Of a stretch of 64,000 nt of DNA, positions 1-15,100 are shown one piece after another. How positions within the stretch are numbered: position 1 is the stretch's first letter; every line of letters starts with the position of its first letter. The stretch covers positions 62,001-126,000 of the forward strand of contig JAPYMA010000127.1 in NCBI GenBank assembly GCA_035041965.1. The letters are read 5' to 3'. A model generated the notes under the pieces. The model saw only the letters and a list, made by a program, of their open reading frames with translations. It was not told the DNA's origin and made no database searches. The stretch comes from Anisakis pegreffii (taxonomy: Eukaryota; Nematoda; Chromadorea; Rhabditida; Anisakidae). Position numbers and translations under genes: made by a program.

Positions 1-3000
1 GCCTGTCTACAAATCACTTCATCACCACTTTTCCCTTTGAGCATTTTTTTGCACTTCCTCACCACCTTACTTATCCGCGTTTTGCATCTACACCATCATA
101 AGCCGAGACTAAAACAATCCATGAACATAGGTACCAGTCCAAGAACAGCGCATACGCCTACCGATATGTTGTTTCCAGTATGAAGTATCAATATGAAGCA
201 AGCATTGAATTCTCGTAATCAGATATGAGAAGGCTCTTTAGCATTAATCCGCTTCATTTTCAATGACCAACACCTGCTGTTAATTGACGATTTATGAGTG
301 CTCCAAGTTCACTAAATATTCTCCTAGGCTGCTCATAGCTGCTTTGCCCCTATTTGTTCATCTGCTTCTTGTCATCTGTGTTGCTGCCTACCATTCTGTT
401 TATGTCAGGTGCACGATCACTTATAAAATGCCTGTATCACAACTACTATAATATATGCCAAACTACGGTGCAAACGGTCGAAACTATCATGAATTCGAAC
501 ATTCTCAAATTAAAAAGTGTTGCGGCTTTCCCAGCACCACAACATCTGAACATACACTCATGTCGACACGGAATTTCTTAAGAATACGTTCCAAGTCGTC
601 TTGTTGCGTGCTTTCAAACATTTTTTCGGTGATGGTTAGCGATATTGCTGATAAGAATATATTGCTCATTTAGTCACATAATTCTGGATGTTATACATAA
701 TCTTCAATCTGCAATCTTCCAAAACTGTTCTACACGAATATTTGAGCATCCGTTTGCTTGGAAATTGATTTAAGATACATCGCAATTTTCATCAGCGGAC
801 AAGTCAAAGTCGCGTGCGAATATTCGACACGGTCGGTCAAAATTTGCGATCGTGAAACGCTCTTTTATCTGTTCACCCACTGTATTATACATCGCGACAA
901 TTAGGGTTCAAGTTCCAGTGCAATTAACGCACGTAATAACGAAAATCAAGACGTGATTCATTACTGAAAAAAATATGTGAACTCTTACCAATAAACTCAT
1001 TAATTCTAATACATTTCAACGTCCATTTAAAATGTTCCTTAATTGAGGTGTTAAAGATAGGGTAATGGACATAATGATGAGAGTTGCAATGTATCGTTAA
1101 TTCAATCCAGTCATTATTGCACCAGGAAAGGAACTCATCCGGCAATAAGGCTCTTTTCTTGAGATGATAATTACAACGAATGACTTCTAAATTACGCGAA
1201 TTTGTGGACAACAGCTGATTCAAACATACGCTTCGTTATTTCATGAACTAATCGAATGCTGTGTGATTGAAATTGAAACGTCAAAAAGTTGAGACAGTTC
1301 ATGCTGTTGTCTAGAATTGATGATGAAAGCACAACAGAAGTAATCGCAGACAGACTGTTTTAAGATGTCATGAGGATTACTTGATGAGTCTCATTTGGTA
1401 TACCTTTTCAACAGAATACCGTTTTTGACTGATAGTGCAATGGTCAATGCAGTCAGCAAATGCTGCTTGAATAATTCCACGAAAAGGCATTAATTCGTGA
1501 TGTTTCAGCATACATGAGGGATTATCGAATCTAAACTGCAACAGTAGTCACACTGAGCTTCATGGACCGGATCGTGACTGATTCCTCGGATTGCGAATAC
1601 GCGAACATTATCGCAACTCAGATTTATTTTTATCTTTATGTTGGACGAAGCTTCAAGCGTTTGACAAAAAAGCGACACATCTGTTATTCGTTATCATTTA
1701 TTGCCTCTATGGATTGCCTCTTAAAATTGGTGAAATATTTCAGCGTAATCACAGGATTGCAATGATACATGTAATTTAATCAACTTTATAAATATCCTCG
1801 GTAAGGAAATCATTTCCTGTCCGCAGATTGATTACAGAAGTGAACAATGAACCGAGGAGAATCTTATAGAATTTCATAGATATTGCCCTTGAAACATTCA
1901 GTTTGGATGCAATCCTGTGAAGAGCTGAAAATAAACAGAAAACAGATAATCTTACCTATGCAAACAAAAATGATCACGATAAGAGCAACACCACAGCGAT
2001 TATGACCGATTGATCCACCCATCCCCGTCGAACACCCAAAAAGATTTTCAAAATGAGAGAGATATGCGTTTATTTAGTTTTATATACACAATTGGATCAA
2101 GGATCTGGTCGCAAGAGTGCGTAAGTGGTGGTCTACGCACGACATACAACTATGCCCCCAATTTTACTGAAAATTTCACTCGATTAACTTAAAATGCCAA
2201 CTTATTACACATTATTATTCTGGAAGTTACATTATATTACGCATTCATTCAGCTTATTCTGGAAGTTCAACGATACAACAAAGTTGGATAAAGACGACTC
2301 GTTCACTGCAACCTATTCTGTTATCCATCAGCATTTATTGCTGATTAGCAATAACCATTCATTTCTATGAAACAGTTCAGGAAGTGAGTTGAAAAAAAAA
2401 TCAGTTTCCTCTTTCAAATGCACACTTCAGAAATTCTCTATTAATATTCGTAGTCGTTTCCGCTGCTCACAATCATTTGATCTCCTTCCGATGTCAATGA
2501 AATTCATTGCACTTTTCATGTCCTCAATATTATATCGAGCCTTGTAGGTTAATTGCTTTGTTTCCAATGGCATTGAAATTATCCATCGCTAATGAATCGT
2601 CGTGCAGGTAAAAACCGGTTAGTCGCTGTGATAAGCTATGATTAATTTACGAGAATGCATTTATTTAACAGATGGATTAATCACTGCAATGAGATAATAA
2701 ATTACTTTCGCTAGTATTTGACTGATGATTCTAGGTGAGAAAAGTTTCGCTGTGAGATGCGTAACATTGGATATGTTTAAATGAATTGTGCTCGTTATTT
2801 ATGAGCGAGAATCCTGTTTGGTGATGCTCTCAGAAAGCAGTGTATTCACTGAAATTATATCACTGCAGCGCCGTCATATTTCACTTTTTTATCATTTGAA
2901 GAGACCACCTCGATGGGACCACTTTTTTTGAATTTGATGAAATGACACCAGTCAAATATGGTAGAATAATGGAGTTTGTTCAAGTACTGATGGCCAAACA

Positions 3001-5472
3001 AAATCATCAGTTAAATGGTGTTCAGGTTGATCAAAATTAGCTATTGAATGATAATCTAATGCACGCAGGATCGAACTCGGATAAGTAAAGGTACACAGAA
3101 TCGAACTCAGATAATTAAATGCACACATTCGCCTTGTCAAAAAAGCATATTTCATTATCATCGTTTTCTTTGGATTCCTTAGCAATGGTTTGTAGGATGG
3201 TCAGCAAGAATGCATCAAGCAGTACGAATTCGGGCGGTTCCGGGCAATTGAAATGTTGCGTTTACCTTGCTTACATCTCGAGGAGCAACTTTATCTCATC
3301 TACACATCAAGTGGGATGTTATTAGTGCTTGCAAAATCGTGACGATTTTTGAATCCTGGGACTCTTTCTCAATCCTGGGATAATCCCGGATCCAGCAACA
3401 TTTGAAATGCAGAAATGTCACCTGTTCAACGCATTCTTTTTTTTTCAGCAATGGGTTTATGATTAATTAGAAACGATTTATTTAGCTAATCATAGAGGCA
3501 ATAATGTGCAATAACACACCACCCGCTGTTCCACCAGTAGAACAGCTGCTTTTTTCGTTGGCGCTCTAGCTCATAACTTTTCATTGAATAGTAGAAATTT
3601 GTAGCGAAATTATCTGCTGCAATGACTTTTAGCAGCATGAAGCAACGATAACTTACACTATTTTCTTACATTATTGTTTTAGCGAGCTGCTTTTTTCAGA
3701 CTTCCGCTGACTCGCTTCTTTTCTTCTGCAAAGGAATGCCTGTTTTTTCCAACATCAAGATTTTCGACCATTGTGTGATGTTCATAGTTCTGTGAATCAA
3801 TTGATGTTCGTGGGCCAGTTTGGTCAGTGCCTTAGAATATGTTCTAATTCGCATTCTCTTATGTCGGCAAGCCATAGAGAAATAGTACCGATTTACTGAA
3901 TCGGAACGCCGATCCGATCAACTAAAATAGGGTTTAAACATTTAGCAGATTTTCGAGATGAACAAAGTTTATATCCTTTTGTGAAAAACAGCCAACCGAT
4001 TTCGATTCTTTGCTCTGATTTTGCAAAAGATCTTTCAATCATGAGTTCTGGTCAGTGGAAGAAGATCTAACAATTAGTGAACATACACCTGCACATACAT
4101 CTTCCTCCTATAATTTTGCTACGCGTGTAGTTTTGGTATATACGATCAATTTTGGGATAAGATCAGCTTTAGTGTGAGTAGAACAATCTTGGAAGTCGAT
4201 CAGTAATTTGTTTGCCGCTCGTAATTCTAGCCTCGCAACACTGTAATAATTAGCACGTTGTCATGCAGAAGTACTACTTCTCCAGCTTCAAAATCTGTTT
4301 AAAGCTAATGAGTGCATCTGACGTTTGTCCACAGTATCACAAAAACAACGCCTTAATTGCACTCTACATCAGAATGTTCACGCGATCAAAATACATGATC
4401 GATATGTACGACTGGACATATGCATGGAATGTTATATATTAGGTTTTGAAATGACACAGTCCAAACCAAAGACATCATAGCACGGACAGGGCATCAATTA
4501 GCATCAATCCGGAAATGTTCTAGATAGAAATGTTTTGTTCAGATTGCATATAGCGGATGCCATTCGTACGAGGCTCGCTTATTGAAATGGATACAGCTCA
4601 TTCCCAATGATGTGTTGTGTATTCGGCATATCAGTGAATACGTCTGTCAGAAATGATGCGAGTTTAAGGAAGAATTTTATCGAACCATATAACATCTACA
4701 AAGGCACATGAATATTTAGATATACAACAGTGCAGTGACAACAAATCAAGAATAAAATATATCTCCATGACTCAACGCATACTTATCCATCCCTACAACA
4801 CTTACTTCAAATATCATCAATGAGCGAAAGACTACTCAAAATACTGCCGTGTTCTGTTCCATTTCAAAAAGGCATCAAGATCACGATAGTTGTCGCGGTT
4901 GAACTTGCGTGCTTCTAATCCAGCCAAATTCTCATTCTATCATTCTTATTCCTGAGTTCTCCTTTAGGAAAAGAAAACTTTTCTCAGATCAAGAAAGCAT
5001 TTTCAACTGGTTGAAAACCAACGAGATTCCTTGCAAACATTGGAATCTTCGCTACGCAAGTTTAACTCGTTGCAGCTTTCGATTAAGCAGATTCTAAAGA
5101 ACGACAAAGAATGAAAGTTACAATTGGTGATTTTTTGAATGCATGCGCTGCCTGAGTGGATGTTTGACCTTATTTTGAGATCAACTCGTCTGTTCAATAT
5201 AACAAGTTTGTAAAACTGATACTCCTATTGAAGCAGATGTGGAACAGCTAAAATGATTCGTTCAAATTACGATTTATCAGGAGCTGAAATTCCAACAATG
5301 AGCTCGTAATCAACTCATAAGCATTTATCATCGACTCAAAGGCAACAAAAGATGTGATTACCGAAGAGCGTATAACGTTTGGAGGGAATGGACAACTGTG
5401 CGGTTCAAAGAGAATTGCATATGGTACCCGAATGAAGGAAGAACAAATGAAGAAAGAATATAAAGATGGCGA
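1..5472. other. intergenic region, no gene recognised
   Basis: Both strands were read for exons with matching splice sites and for known protein families, and none was found. The longest open frames here are about 100 codons, which is what chance gives in DNA of this composition over a window this long. The stretch holds a short tandem repeat at 3057-3127 (listed separately) and ordinary A/T runs. The 3' untranslated region of the GAS1-like minus-strand gene must lie in the right-hand part, below 5473, but I could not place a clear poly(A) signal. Confidence 0.6.
3057..3127. repeat. short tandem repeat, about 30-base unit, 2.4 copies
   Basis: Two diverged copies of a roughly 30-base unit start at 3057 and 3086, and a partial third starts at 3116. 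Shared core words are ATCGAACTC and GGATAA/AGATAA followed by TAAA. The copies differ at several positions, so the array is old. It lies outside any gene. Confidence 0.7.
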
Positions 5473-6177
5473 TTATGACACAAGTATTCGATGAACTCCT
5501 CCCAATAGGAACAACAAGATCGGTAGTTGAAAAGAAAGGGTACTCGACGATAGACGTACGGCACTGGCAGGAAGGCCATGCAAAAGGTCGACAACACGAA
5601 TTTGCTTCACGGTCGATAATACAAGTTGAAAACGTAGCGCTTCATTGCGCGATATCGCATCGGCTAGCTGCTTCACATACAGTGAACAAACCTGAGTGAA
5701 TTTTCGTTATTGCATAATTGAATTATAAAAGAAATCAAATCCAAAGTTTCCAAACATGTAATCATTTCCCCTTTCATTCATGATGTTCACAACATTTCGG
5801 GTACTGATTGTGAATATGATCAATTACGTATCAATCCACTGAAGCACCATTTGAACTACGATAATTGGGAGCAAACAGACTATTTGACAGATTTTAAGGT
5901 AATTTTAAACAGAGGAAAGTAACCTTTTCGGCTTGCCCGGTATGCCAACGTTTTACCGTTTCGTTAAGGAGGCGATTGACACCAAACCATTCCATTTGAA
6001 ATATTATATTGCCTTCAGATTTGAATTCATCCAAAAACATTATACGACATTGAACACCCTGCAATATTGGTTCATTCCTAACTCAGCAGTTTTCATTACA
6101 TTTTTAGTTGTTCCCTTTGGACAATAGTCACTGACATAGGATAATAGTCACTGACATTCCAACAATGAGCTCGTAAT
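5289..6177. repeat. 22-base direct repeat pair bracketing the last exon of the GAS1-like gene
   Basis: The same 22 bases occur at 5289-5310 and at 6156-6177, with no mismatch. Both copies contain the word CAACAATGAGCTCGTAAT. The 845 bases between them include the whole last coding exon of the GAS1-like gene (5473-5691). A second small duplication, AATAGTCACTGACAT, sits at the inner edge of the right copy (6123-6137 and 6142-6156). Such a pair could come from a local duplication or from repair of a break. Confidence 0.75.
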
Positions 6178-9100
6178 TTATTAATTATCAATAGGATGTC
6201 TCTTTAAACTCCGCTTGAAACCATTTATGAAGCACCCTTGAAAGGGAACAGGAGAAATTTACTAACAGTGAGCAGAAAATATGGATGGATCTTGTTCGGA
6301 TATGAACAACGAGATCTGACCGACCTGTGGCATAATACGTTCCAGAGCGATCTGTAAACGACTTCCAATATCATGCGCAACGAAACTGTCCTCTGAGACG
6401 AACCCGGAGCGTTCGAGTGCATTCTTTGGTACAGTCTCTTTCAACATCGCAACCTCATCCAGTGAGTAGCCAACCAACAGATAGATTCCTATAAAAAGAT
6501 TTATACATTCCATTTATAGATAATTATAAAACGATAGATAATCTATCTATCCATAGATAATCCTTCAAATGATTGATGCGGATGATTCATAGATATAGAT
6601 AATTTAGATTACATAATCCATAAAAGATTTCAAGACTTATCGATAATTAATAATCTAAGATTTACAGATAATCCATAAAATGATTTATAGATTCAACAAA
6701 ATATAGATTCCATTTATAGATTTTATAGTTGAGGTATCGTTTGTTTTCGTTGTTCTACGTTTGAACTATTTAAACCAGACGTTTTGTTCTAAAGGCAAGC
6801 TAAACATTTCGCGAATTGGTTGGAGAGCTGTGAAAATTTTTTGAACTTCTTGGTTTCACTTCATAAGCAATGAAAGCCTTGAAACCTGGTCCAAGCTCGG
6901 GAAGCTCTTCTGGTTGATCACAAATGAACACTCCTGACTGACAAGTGCACGCGCCACGATCCTTAACGTACAATCTCTCGCCATAACCTGGAAATGTTCG
7001 TTGAATTCAGACAACTAAAACGATAATTTTTTACAAAAAAAATGAATAATAGCCGAACAGTTGCATCACTTTCATCAGCTGTTTTCCCTGATTTGCCCTA
7101 TTCGAACCACTGAATGCGTTATGTTATGATCCGATTGAAAAATAGAACCTCAACGAATAGTCTTCAGTCGAAACACATTTGAAGACGAAATATGACGGGA
7201 ACGAGTTGGAAAGGAGAGGCTCATGAAAGTTGAGTAGAAGCGAACGGAATGAAATCTAATATACGAACCCATTTTAGTGAGCGGTGCATTGCACTCTCCA
7301 TCTGGCAAACACGGCAGCCTAGAGCACGTTAAACGCTCATCTTGACTGCATCTACACCATGATGAACAACGACCTGACCAATCATGATATCTCTAAATTA
7401 ATTTTGCGATCAACTGCATCATGCGTTCATCACCAAGCGATTGATTTTCGTTCCTTCATGTTTACTTTGTTTCAATGCTTTTGGAAGCACTTTGATGCAG
7501 GCAAAACCTCTTTTCAAATAGTAGTATTAAAATGGCGCGGACTGGTCACTGAGAACTGTTTACTGAACTTGCGAAATACCGTCATAGTTATTGCTTTCTA
7601 TAAGGGTTTCATTACTTTCCTAGCAAATCGTTATACGGGTTGATTGGAAATTGACTAGTCAGAGATGAAGAAGCGTGAATTAGTTTGTAGGCGGTTTAGG
7701 TACAGGTGTTTCAGAAAAGCCATTCGTTAAACACTTGCGAATGCTGTACGCAAGGATTACAGCTGTGACGTGCATTTGCAAAGAATAAGGATTTTTATTA
7801 GGGTTTGGTCGAGGGCGACATCGATTTCAAAGGCCCCAAGATCGAAAAGCCCGAATCTTAAGGGGCCACGACCCGTATCCTTGGAGAACGGGGAGGGAGT
7901 CCCAAACGGAACATAGAAACAATTTAAAACAGATGAAAAAGTTCTTGAACGAACCCTGATAATGGAACCTTTGTAGTGTCTTATCACATTACCATTCACA
8001 TCCTTTGTAATGCATCCACCTAAAGCAACGTTTCTTTCTGACGTGAAAATTAAGAACATTATTGATGATTGATCATAAGTTTATCGTCCAGCATATAATC
8101 ATTGAATACACTCAAAATGTGCTCTTTTCGACACAACTATACTCTAATGATGCATATCGTCATTCTCGTTACGACTTTTGTGATAAATCATCAAATCCTT
8201 TTGAGCTAGCTCCTCTGTGCAGAACGCTGTCGTGATTGTTGCGTGAATCTCGTGAGATACATTAAAGACTTTAAGGTGATGCTCATTGTGAATGAATGAT
8301 GTGATCACCTACCCAACGGAGGTGGAGCGTGAGTGATGTAGTCTGAGGTGGTCAATTTGACTGGTTTCTTCGTTGCAGATTTAGGCGATTTTGGCAGCAC
8401 TGACGACGAAGACGAACTGCCGTTCATGGCCGCCGTAGTGTTGCGGTGTTTTTGGGTTATCAGTAAGAACGGTGTCTGCAAGAAGCGAATCTCATAATTT
8501 GATATTTTTTCGAATAGACCAGTCAGCAAATCCTCGCACTGATAGAGAGATACAACAAAATAGAAAATAGATAAGACAGAAAATCTGGTAACTGCAAAAA
8601 ATTTTTCAGAGAGTTAGCTCACCACAGTCGATGTTGTTGATGTAGTTTGCTGTGGCATAACATCTGCGTCTTCTAAGTGATCTGATGCGGATAAATAGGT
8701 TTTACCAACGATTCGGGGTGATGAAAAAACGTTTTTGGATTTCGCACTCGCCGACTGTTCAACGATCATATCAAAAGTCTTGGTGTGCTCCCCCTTAGAC
8801 GTTTCGAACGGATCAGACGCATGGTTTTGATGGTGACTACTACCAGCAGGCTTCGATACAACTTCTTCTGCAATAACTCGACGCGTTTCCGGCTGGGCAG
8901 CAACGTTTATGGTGCGGGACTCATCCGGTCTGGCCGACTTTTGAATATCACCGTTACTTTCATAGTAGTACTGAAACGAGAATTCTTTGAGAATTTATCA
9001 CTTCAGTCATTATAAACTAGTTTTGAGAGCAATGTTTTCAATTTCTACTCATCATAAATTGCCGATCGCTAATCGTTTGAAAATGTTCGGTTTCACAAAA

Positions 9101-12100
9101 TCCAGTAAGCTCGCAAGATTCAGCTGCTACAAAGCACCTAACGAAGCAAGAACGCTTGCATGGTTCAGTATGCAAAAAAAGCAACCTTTTGATCTGGGCT
9201 AATGACCGAAACACTTTTCATCAAATGCCCATTATCGGTATCAGGCACATTACGTTGTTCGTTTGAATCATGAGTAGAACGACTCGGATATGTTTCATAT
9301 CGGTTATTTGAGATTGCAGCATTCCACTGAGTACGGTAGCTCGATGGCGTTACCGCGGTTTCCACTTGGGGATCTCTTCTCTCATGATCATTTCTGATTT
9401 CCTCATCATTATCAATCCTTCGGTTTTCTTCAACATTATCAGTCTTTCGATGTTCGATCTTGCTGTCTTTGTGAGTGGCCATCGAATGGGTATTACTCAT
9501 AAGCGCTGTATATTCAAACATCGCTCGTTCTGAAATGGAACTAAAGCTGAGTGGTGATCAACAACCACATCAACAGCTGTTTTAACGCGTTCTTCAGTTA
9601 TCGTTCTTCAGTCATATCTTTCTCAGAACCTTTCATCCATCGGATCACGTCAAAACTTGGTCGCTGTTCATATTCCCACATAACCAATTTCGATGAGAAC
9701 TCTTTATCTTGAACAATTTGCAATAATCATACTTTGTCATTTATTGAATGACCCTATTATTCCGATTGTTTGGTGAAAGAGAAACTCGAACAGAGTTTCA
9801 ACATTATTATTTGCTTCAAACTCAATTGGCAAATGCTTCCTGTGCAACAATAGAAACTCACTAAGAATTTTCATGTGAAACGCATCAGCTTTCTCAGTAA
9901 TTCAATTAAATGAATACAATATCGTGAGAATTCCGCGATTGTATTATGGCTTCACTTCTCATGTTCACTTATCGCTACATGTGATTTGTCTTGCAAACAT
10001 GAATATAAAACAACTGAAATTATAATTCGAAATTGATTTCCGCTCAACGACGACATCAACTTCATAAGCTATCGAAAAAACCTACCAACACAAGGATTAT
10101 TGGGTAGCATTCCAGACTGATAGTTACGGCAAACCGGATCATTTTGTGGGCAGTAGCATGGATATTCCAGATAGCTACCACGAATCGCTATCAGCGCTTG
10201 CCGGCAATGATCTAATTGAGAGATTGTGCAACGACCATTTCGAACCGGACAATAGTGAAAGAAAACAGATGAGAAACGTCTGAAAGTATTATCTGATCAG
10301 CACGATTGGAGCCGATCGAGAAATCGATAGGCAACTTTGCAATCACCTCTGTCTTTGGATCGAGCAAAAGTTAATTCGCAAAGCTAGATTCTTATTTATT
10401 CTGATCAACACTCAAACGAATTTACTCGCTAATCATTTGTTGATAAGTCAATGGAAAGAAACGGCCGACATTCAAGTAACTCATTTATTTGATCTCTCAT
10501 TTTTATCAATGAATTATTCTCAGCATCGAGAATATGTTCGCAACGCAAACTTATTGCGTTTTTTTTTAGTTCATGAGTGGCAAGGAATTGTGAAATTTTC
10601 ACATTTTGTGTTGGTTAAGAGTGCTGCTTAATGGAAGCATTAAGTCATGGGAATGGTCATATTCTTAAAATTAAGCATCAGGATGGATAAAAGAGAAAAA
10701 ACGATAAAAAATACCAAAAGTGAGGCTAATACATCTGCTGTCAGTTAAAATATTGCATGAACGCTGTGGGTAATAATTCAAGTTGACATAATGCAGCGAT
10801 GGTGTGCTATATCTGGATGTGTCCTCTTTGAAGTTTGTGTCAATCTTCATAAACACCTTATAGATCAAAACAATTACGCTCACGATCAATTACTGTCAAG
10901 TTTTATTTCTAATAAAGCTGCTAGTGAAATGCTCTACATTGATACGTTTCACCCCATCAGAAATTCTTGCAGAGAAAAAAAAACAACTGCTTAATATTCA
11001 ATCCTATTGAGAGCTAATGTAAAAACTTTTTCGGAAAGTTTTTCAAAGTGATCGTTTCATATGATCAGATAGTTGCTGAAATTTGAAAGAAGGATATTGA
11101 TTCGATTAGTTTTTACACTGTTACTAAAGAGAATATGAGCCAACGCGTGGAAACTTTCAGTCTAGGTTTACGTTTACAGAGATGGCTTGAATGCTGAATA
11201 AATATATTAGTTCAGTAAGAGTTTAACATGGCTCAAAGGCACTTTTTTAAATCAACTCGTATCACTCTCATTTCATGGCGTGACGAAAGCACTTTTGGTT
11301 TGCTCCGCTATCGTCAGATGATGTGTTTAAAGACACGAAATGTGACCAAAGGCAAAACGATCGTATAGTGGAAGATCGAATCTGCTTGAACGCTTGAACG
11401 AAAAATCTTCTTCGTTTCGTGCAATATCAAGAGATTAATTGAAGCGTTAAAAATGTTAAGGCATTGCACTACTTCAGCGATATGTCACCCGACTGACGAC
11501 TGTTCCAAGGAAACCAACAAATGCTCAGTTGAGCATTAGTATCGAATGATTACATTCGTGAGTTTATTTTGTGACTACATGATCGCTCCAATCATGCACA
11601 TGCGACTGATTACTCGATTCACTCGAATGATGAACATACGAGTGGAAGGGAATTCTGAAAATGCTTTCCCTTCATCGCGCACACACACAGCATTTTGGCC
11701 TGCCTGCACCACTACACCATAGAAGACAAGAAAACACTTACTGGCAGTGATTATCGTTGCGACATTTTTCGACTGCCTCCGTACAAGTCAACGGGCCTTG
11801 ATCACGATCAGTATACAAACATCTAGGATACATGACTTGCTGAAATATGCCTGCATTTTATTACCAACTCTAATTCAGCATGCTTTTAGAGGCTGTCACT
11901 TCCAATTGAGAATTCTTCTAGTTTTATTCTATTGATAACCAACAGATGAGTGCTAATTAAATGAAATCATTGCTTCAGTTGCATAACTACATATGTTTAA
12001 CATTGCCTAATCGCTCATTTCGATGTTTTTTCAACTCGATTACAATTTGTATATTTACAAGTTCATAAATATTATACAACAATACTCACTAAATCAGCAT

Positions 12101-15100
12101 TATTTTGTTTGATTAGGCTAGATTTGCGTGTTTGCGATATATTTTCAAAAAAATGCACATCTGATGAATTATTACATCCAATTTTAAAAAATTCATGAAA
12201 AAATGATAGAAGGCTTGGTTGGACGAACGCACATGTTTCGTATTAATTGTTTTTTTGGGAAAGTGCAAGGACATTTACACATTTTTTTGGGATATTGGAT
12301 GCGTCACTAAGGAAGATCAGAAAAAAAAACGGATGACATGGACATGGACTATTGAATAAGCTTTGAATCGAGATGTGCGCTGTAATACGTTTTTTTGATG
12401 AGCACGTCGGTTGTGTTCTTCATTGAAAACGATGAAATGAAGAGAAGAAGTGCTGTTGAAGGAAACAGTCACGAACAAATGCTGCCCTTTAAGGGGAAAA
12501 AAGCATGAAAACGCTTTCTTATGTGCAACTCTAGTGATCGTTGAGCGAGTTTCGTACTCTTCCGTGCGGTGATTTGATTATAGGAATTTTCCTATCTATG
12601 GAAGATCATCGAACACACGGTCAAAACTCAATGACTCTTCCATTTCATCACATCTTATTTGGTTTTTATCTCGTTCGAACGGATCGTTTAAAAAAACGTT
12701 TGAAGCGGACATGAAAGTCATAGTGAAAGCTTATCATAGCAGAAAACTATGCAACTTGCTTAATCAAATGGTGCATTCATGAATGGAAAATAGTGGATTG
12801 ACCGTGTGGAGGAGCGCTGATGGAGTGAGATATGGTAATGAGGTTACTTTTCGTGATCAACGGTCTCAAATGAACAATTCAGAGCATACTTGGTATTCGA
12901 GACATTCCTTGTCTTCCAGACTGCACTGACAAAACATCAGCGACTCCACTGATGGACGAGCAACGTAGCGTATGAAACGCTGAATAGCCTGAAGCAGAAA
13001 ACCACTCTAGAACGTCAGTTTTAACAATGTGCTTGATATGGAGAATCGTAAGGTTTGCCGATATCTGGCGGAACGAGAGTACGATTCCTCGTGTTGCTTA
13101 CGAGATAGAAATGAAGAGAATTGACTCACTCGAACAAGAATCAAACACTGGAACCACTGAATTCATGAATACACCTATGCAGCATGCATGAAAGCATTCC
13201 GCAGCTAAAAGGTCGATCGATAGTAAAAGTAATAAAATTTTTCGTCAACTTACGGCAGCACATTGCTGGCGATTGCATTGTCCCGTACATCTGATCTGCA
13301 CCTCGCTCAAATGCCATTTGCACGTATCGAAACGTTCGCAACGATGATGTGCTGACACACATGTACTGTCTGAAAGCATCGCTTAGTGGGCTTAATCAGC
13401 AATCCAAACCTTTTCTTCAATACTGTCAGCTATTTTTACTCAGCACTTTTACTCGGTGTGTTAAACCGCTAAGTCTAAATGCTCGATTTTATTGTTCTTG
13501 AGAATTTTCTGGGGAAGTGATGGGCGAGGGGAGCTAATGTCACATATCTGAGAAGAAAAAGATGTCAGTGGGGTGACTTTGCCTCTGGCCATTCCGCAAA
13601 CAACTAGTCCAAGTAGTTCGTGACGGCGCAGTTTGAGCGGCAACCTTCGTTGAGTTTGTGATATCTCACGAATCGATGACACAGGTTGACAAAGATCCCC
13701 ATGAATCTTAAGCTTTAGGGCTCACGAAGAAAATGCTCGGCGATTGAAGACAGGCATTTCCATCAGCCAAATGAACTTATTTTGTTGAAAAGTTCCAGAC
13801 AATCAATTCACTTCATACAAATTCCTTCATAGACTCAAGTCAGTCATTTGTAGTATCGCAAATTGATGGATAGAATATTTTAGCATATATTATCAGTGTC
13901 AAAGTTTGGGAAGGTTCTATCAATTTTGTGACGATAACGCGCACTTGTGACGAAAATGCGATTAAACAAGAGTACAAAACGTGACAAGATCGCTCATCCG
14001 CATGAATCGCCCACTCTCACGAAGTGTGAACAAATGAAGATGTATTTTTTAAAACAATGCTGATACGCAATGAGATTTCAGTGAGTGGTGCGGTGAATGC
14101 TTAGGATAATAATACGGTACTTGTGAAACGTCTAAGTTGAACTGAATATTCGTGGAACATGCCTGTAAATTGGATGTTGCGAATAATAACGATCAGCACT
14201 GAGAGCATCACAATGGGAAATGCGCAGCTGAATAAACTTGAACGCATTTCAACGAACATCGCAACATAGAGTTAGATATGATCGCGCCTATACGCACATC
14301 GTTTCCACTGCCCCTTTTCGTTACAGCCAGTCAGTAGTTATTATGCTGAACGTTGAATTGATGCCACATAATAAACCAGCGAATAGAGAATAGCAAACAT
14401 GATCGACCACAAAATAGAATCTTCGCCGTCCGTTCCAATGCAACAACAACAAAAAGTTTTTGCTCAAAGTAAAACCCTATTGAAAATGAATTGTATATAA
14501 TATAAGCTTATGTGGTGCATGTAACCTATTAGTATGTATATTGAAAAGAGACAAGAAGCACACCAATAGCGAGCGAAGAGGACCACAATTCAAACCTGTT
14601 ACTTCAACTATTAAGGCTCTTTTAGAGGCAACTTCATTCATACTCTTTTCTGACCGCAATTATTTTACGCGTTTCATTTTGCTGTGAAAGCATCAAACGC
14701 CCATCAAACTCAACAATCTTTCTACCTTTCAAAACTCTCTCGTCTTTCCTCATTCTCGACTTATATTGGCTTCATTCCGCATTCTGAAGCATTTATCACT
14801 GAGATCATTGAAGACGTCGCCTAGTACAACTCGAGTACTTGATTATTAAAACAGCTTTTCTATCGGCATTCTGAACGACGGTCACTATTAAAACCATGCT
14901 CACTACTGATCCAACTAAAAGATCCCTCTTGCGCACTGCATCACTCCAACATGAAGACGATAACGAAACTTCGACACTAACAATTCCGAATCTATTATGT
15001 TTTCATCTGATGCAATTCGCACTCCTATTCCATTAATGTCATTCTTCAGATTCTCTGAGACCGTAGCAATGAAATATTTCAGTATTTACTTTTAAAGAAA

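Noticed and set aside
924..1223. 99-codon minus-strand frame with an internal GTAAGA donor-like site and TTTTTTTCAG acceptor-like site
   Set aside because: The two sites are only 25 bases apart, too short for an intron; the frame runs through both, its length is within chance expectation, and no family is recognisable.
13600..13745. Minus-strand stretch with cysteines (CHRFVRYHKLNEGCRSNC) resembling a GDNF module
   Set aside because: It is followed by an in-frame stop, and no donor/acceptor pair fits the phases of the neighbouring GAS1-like exons.
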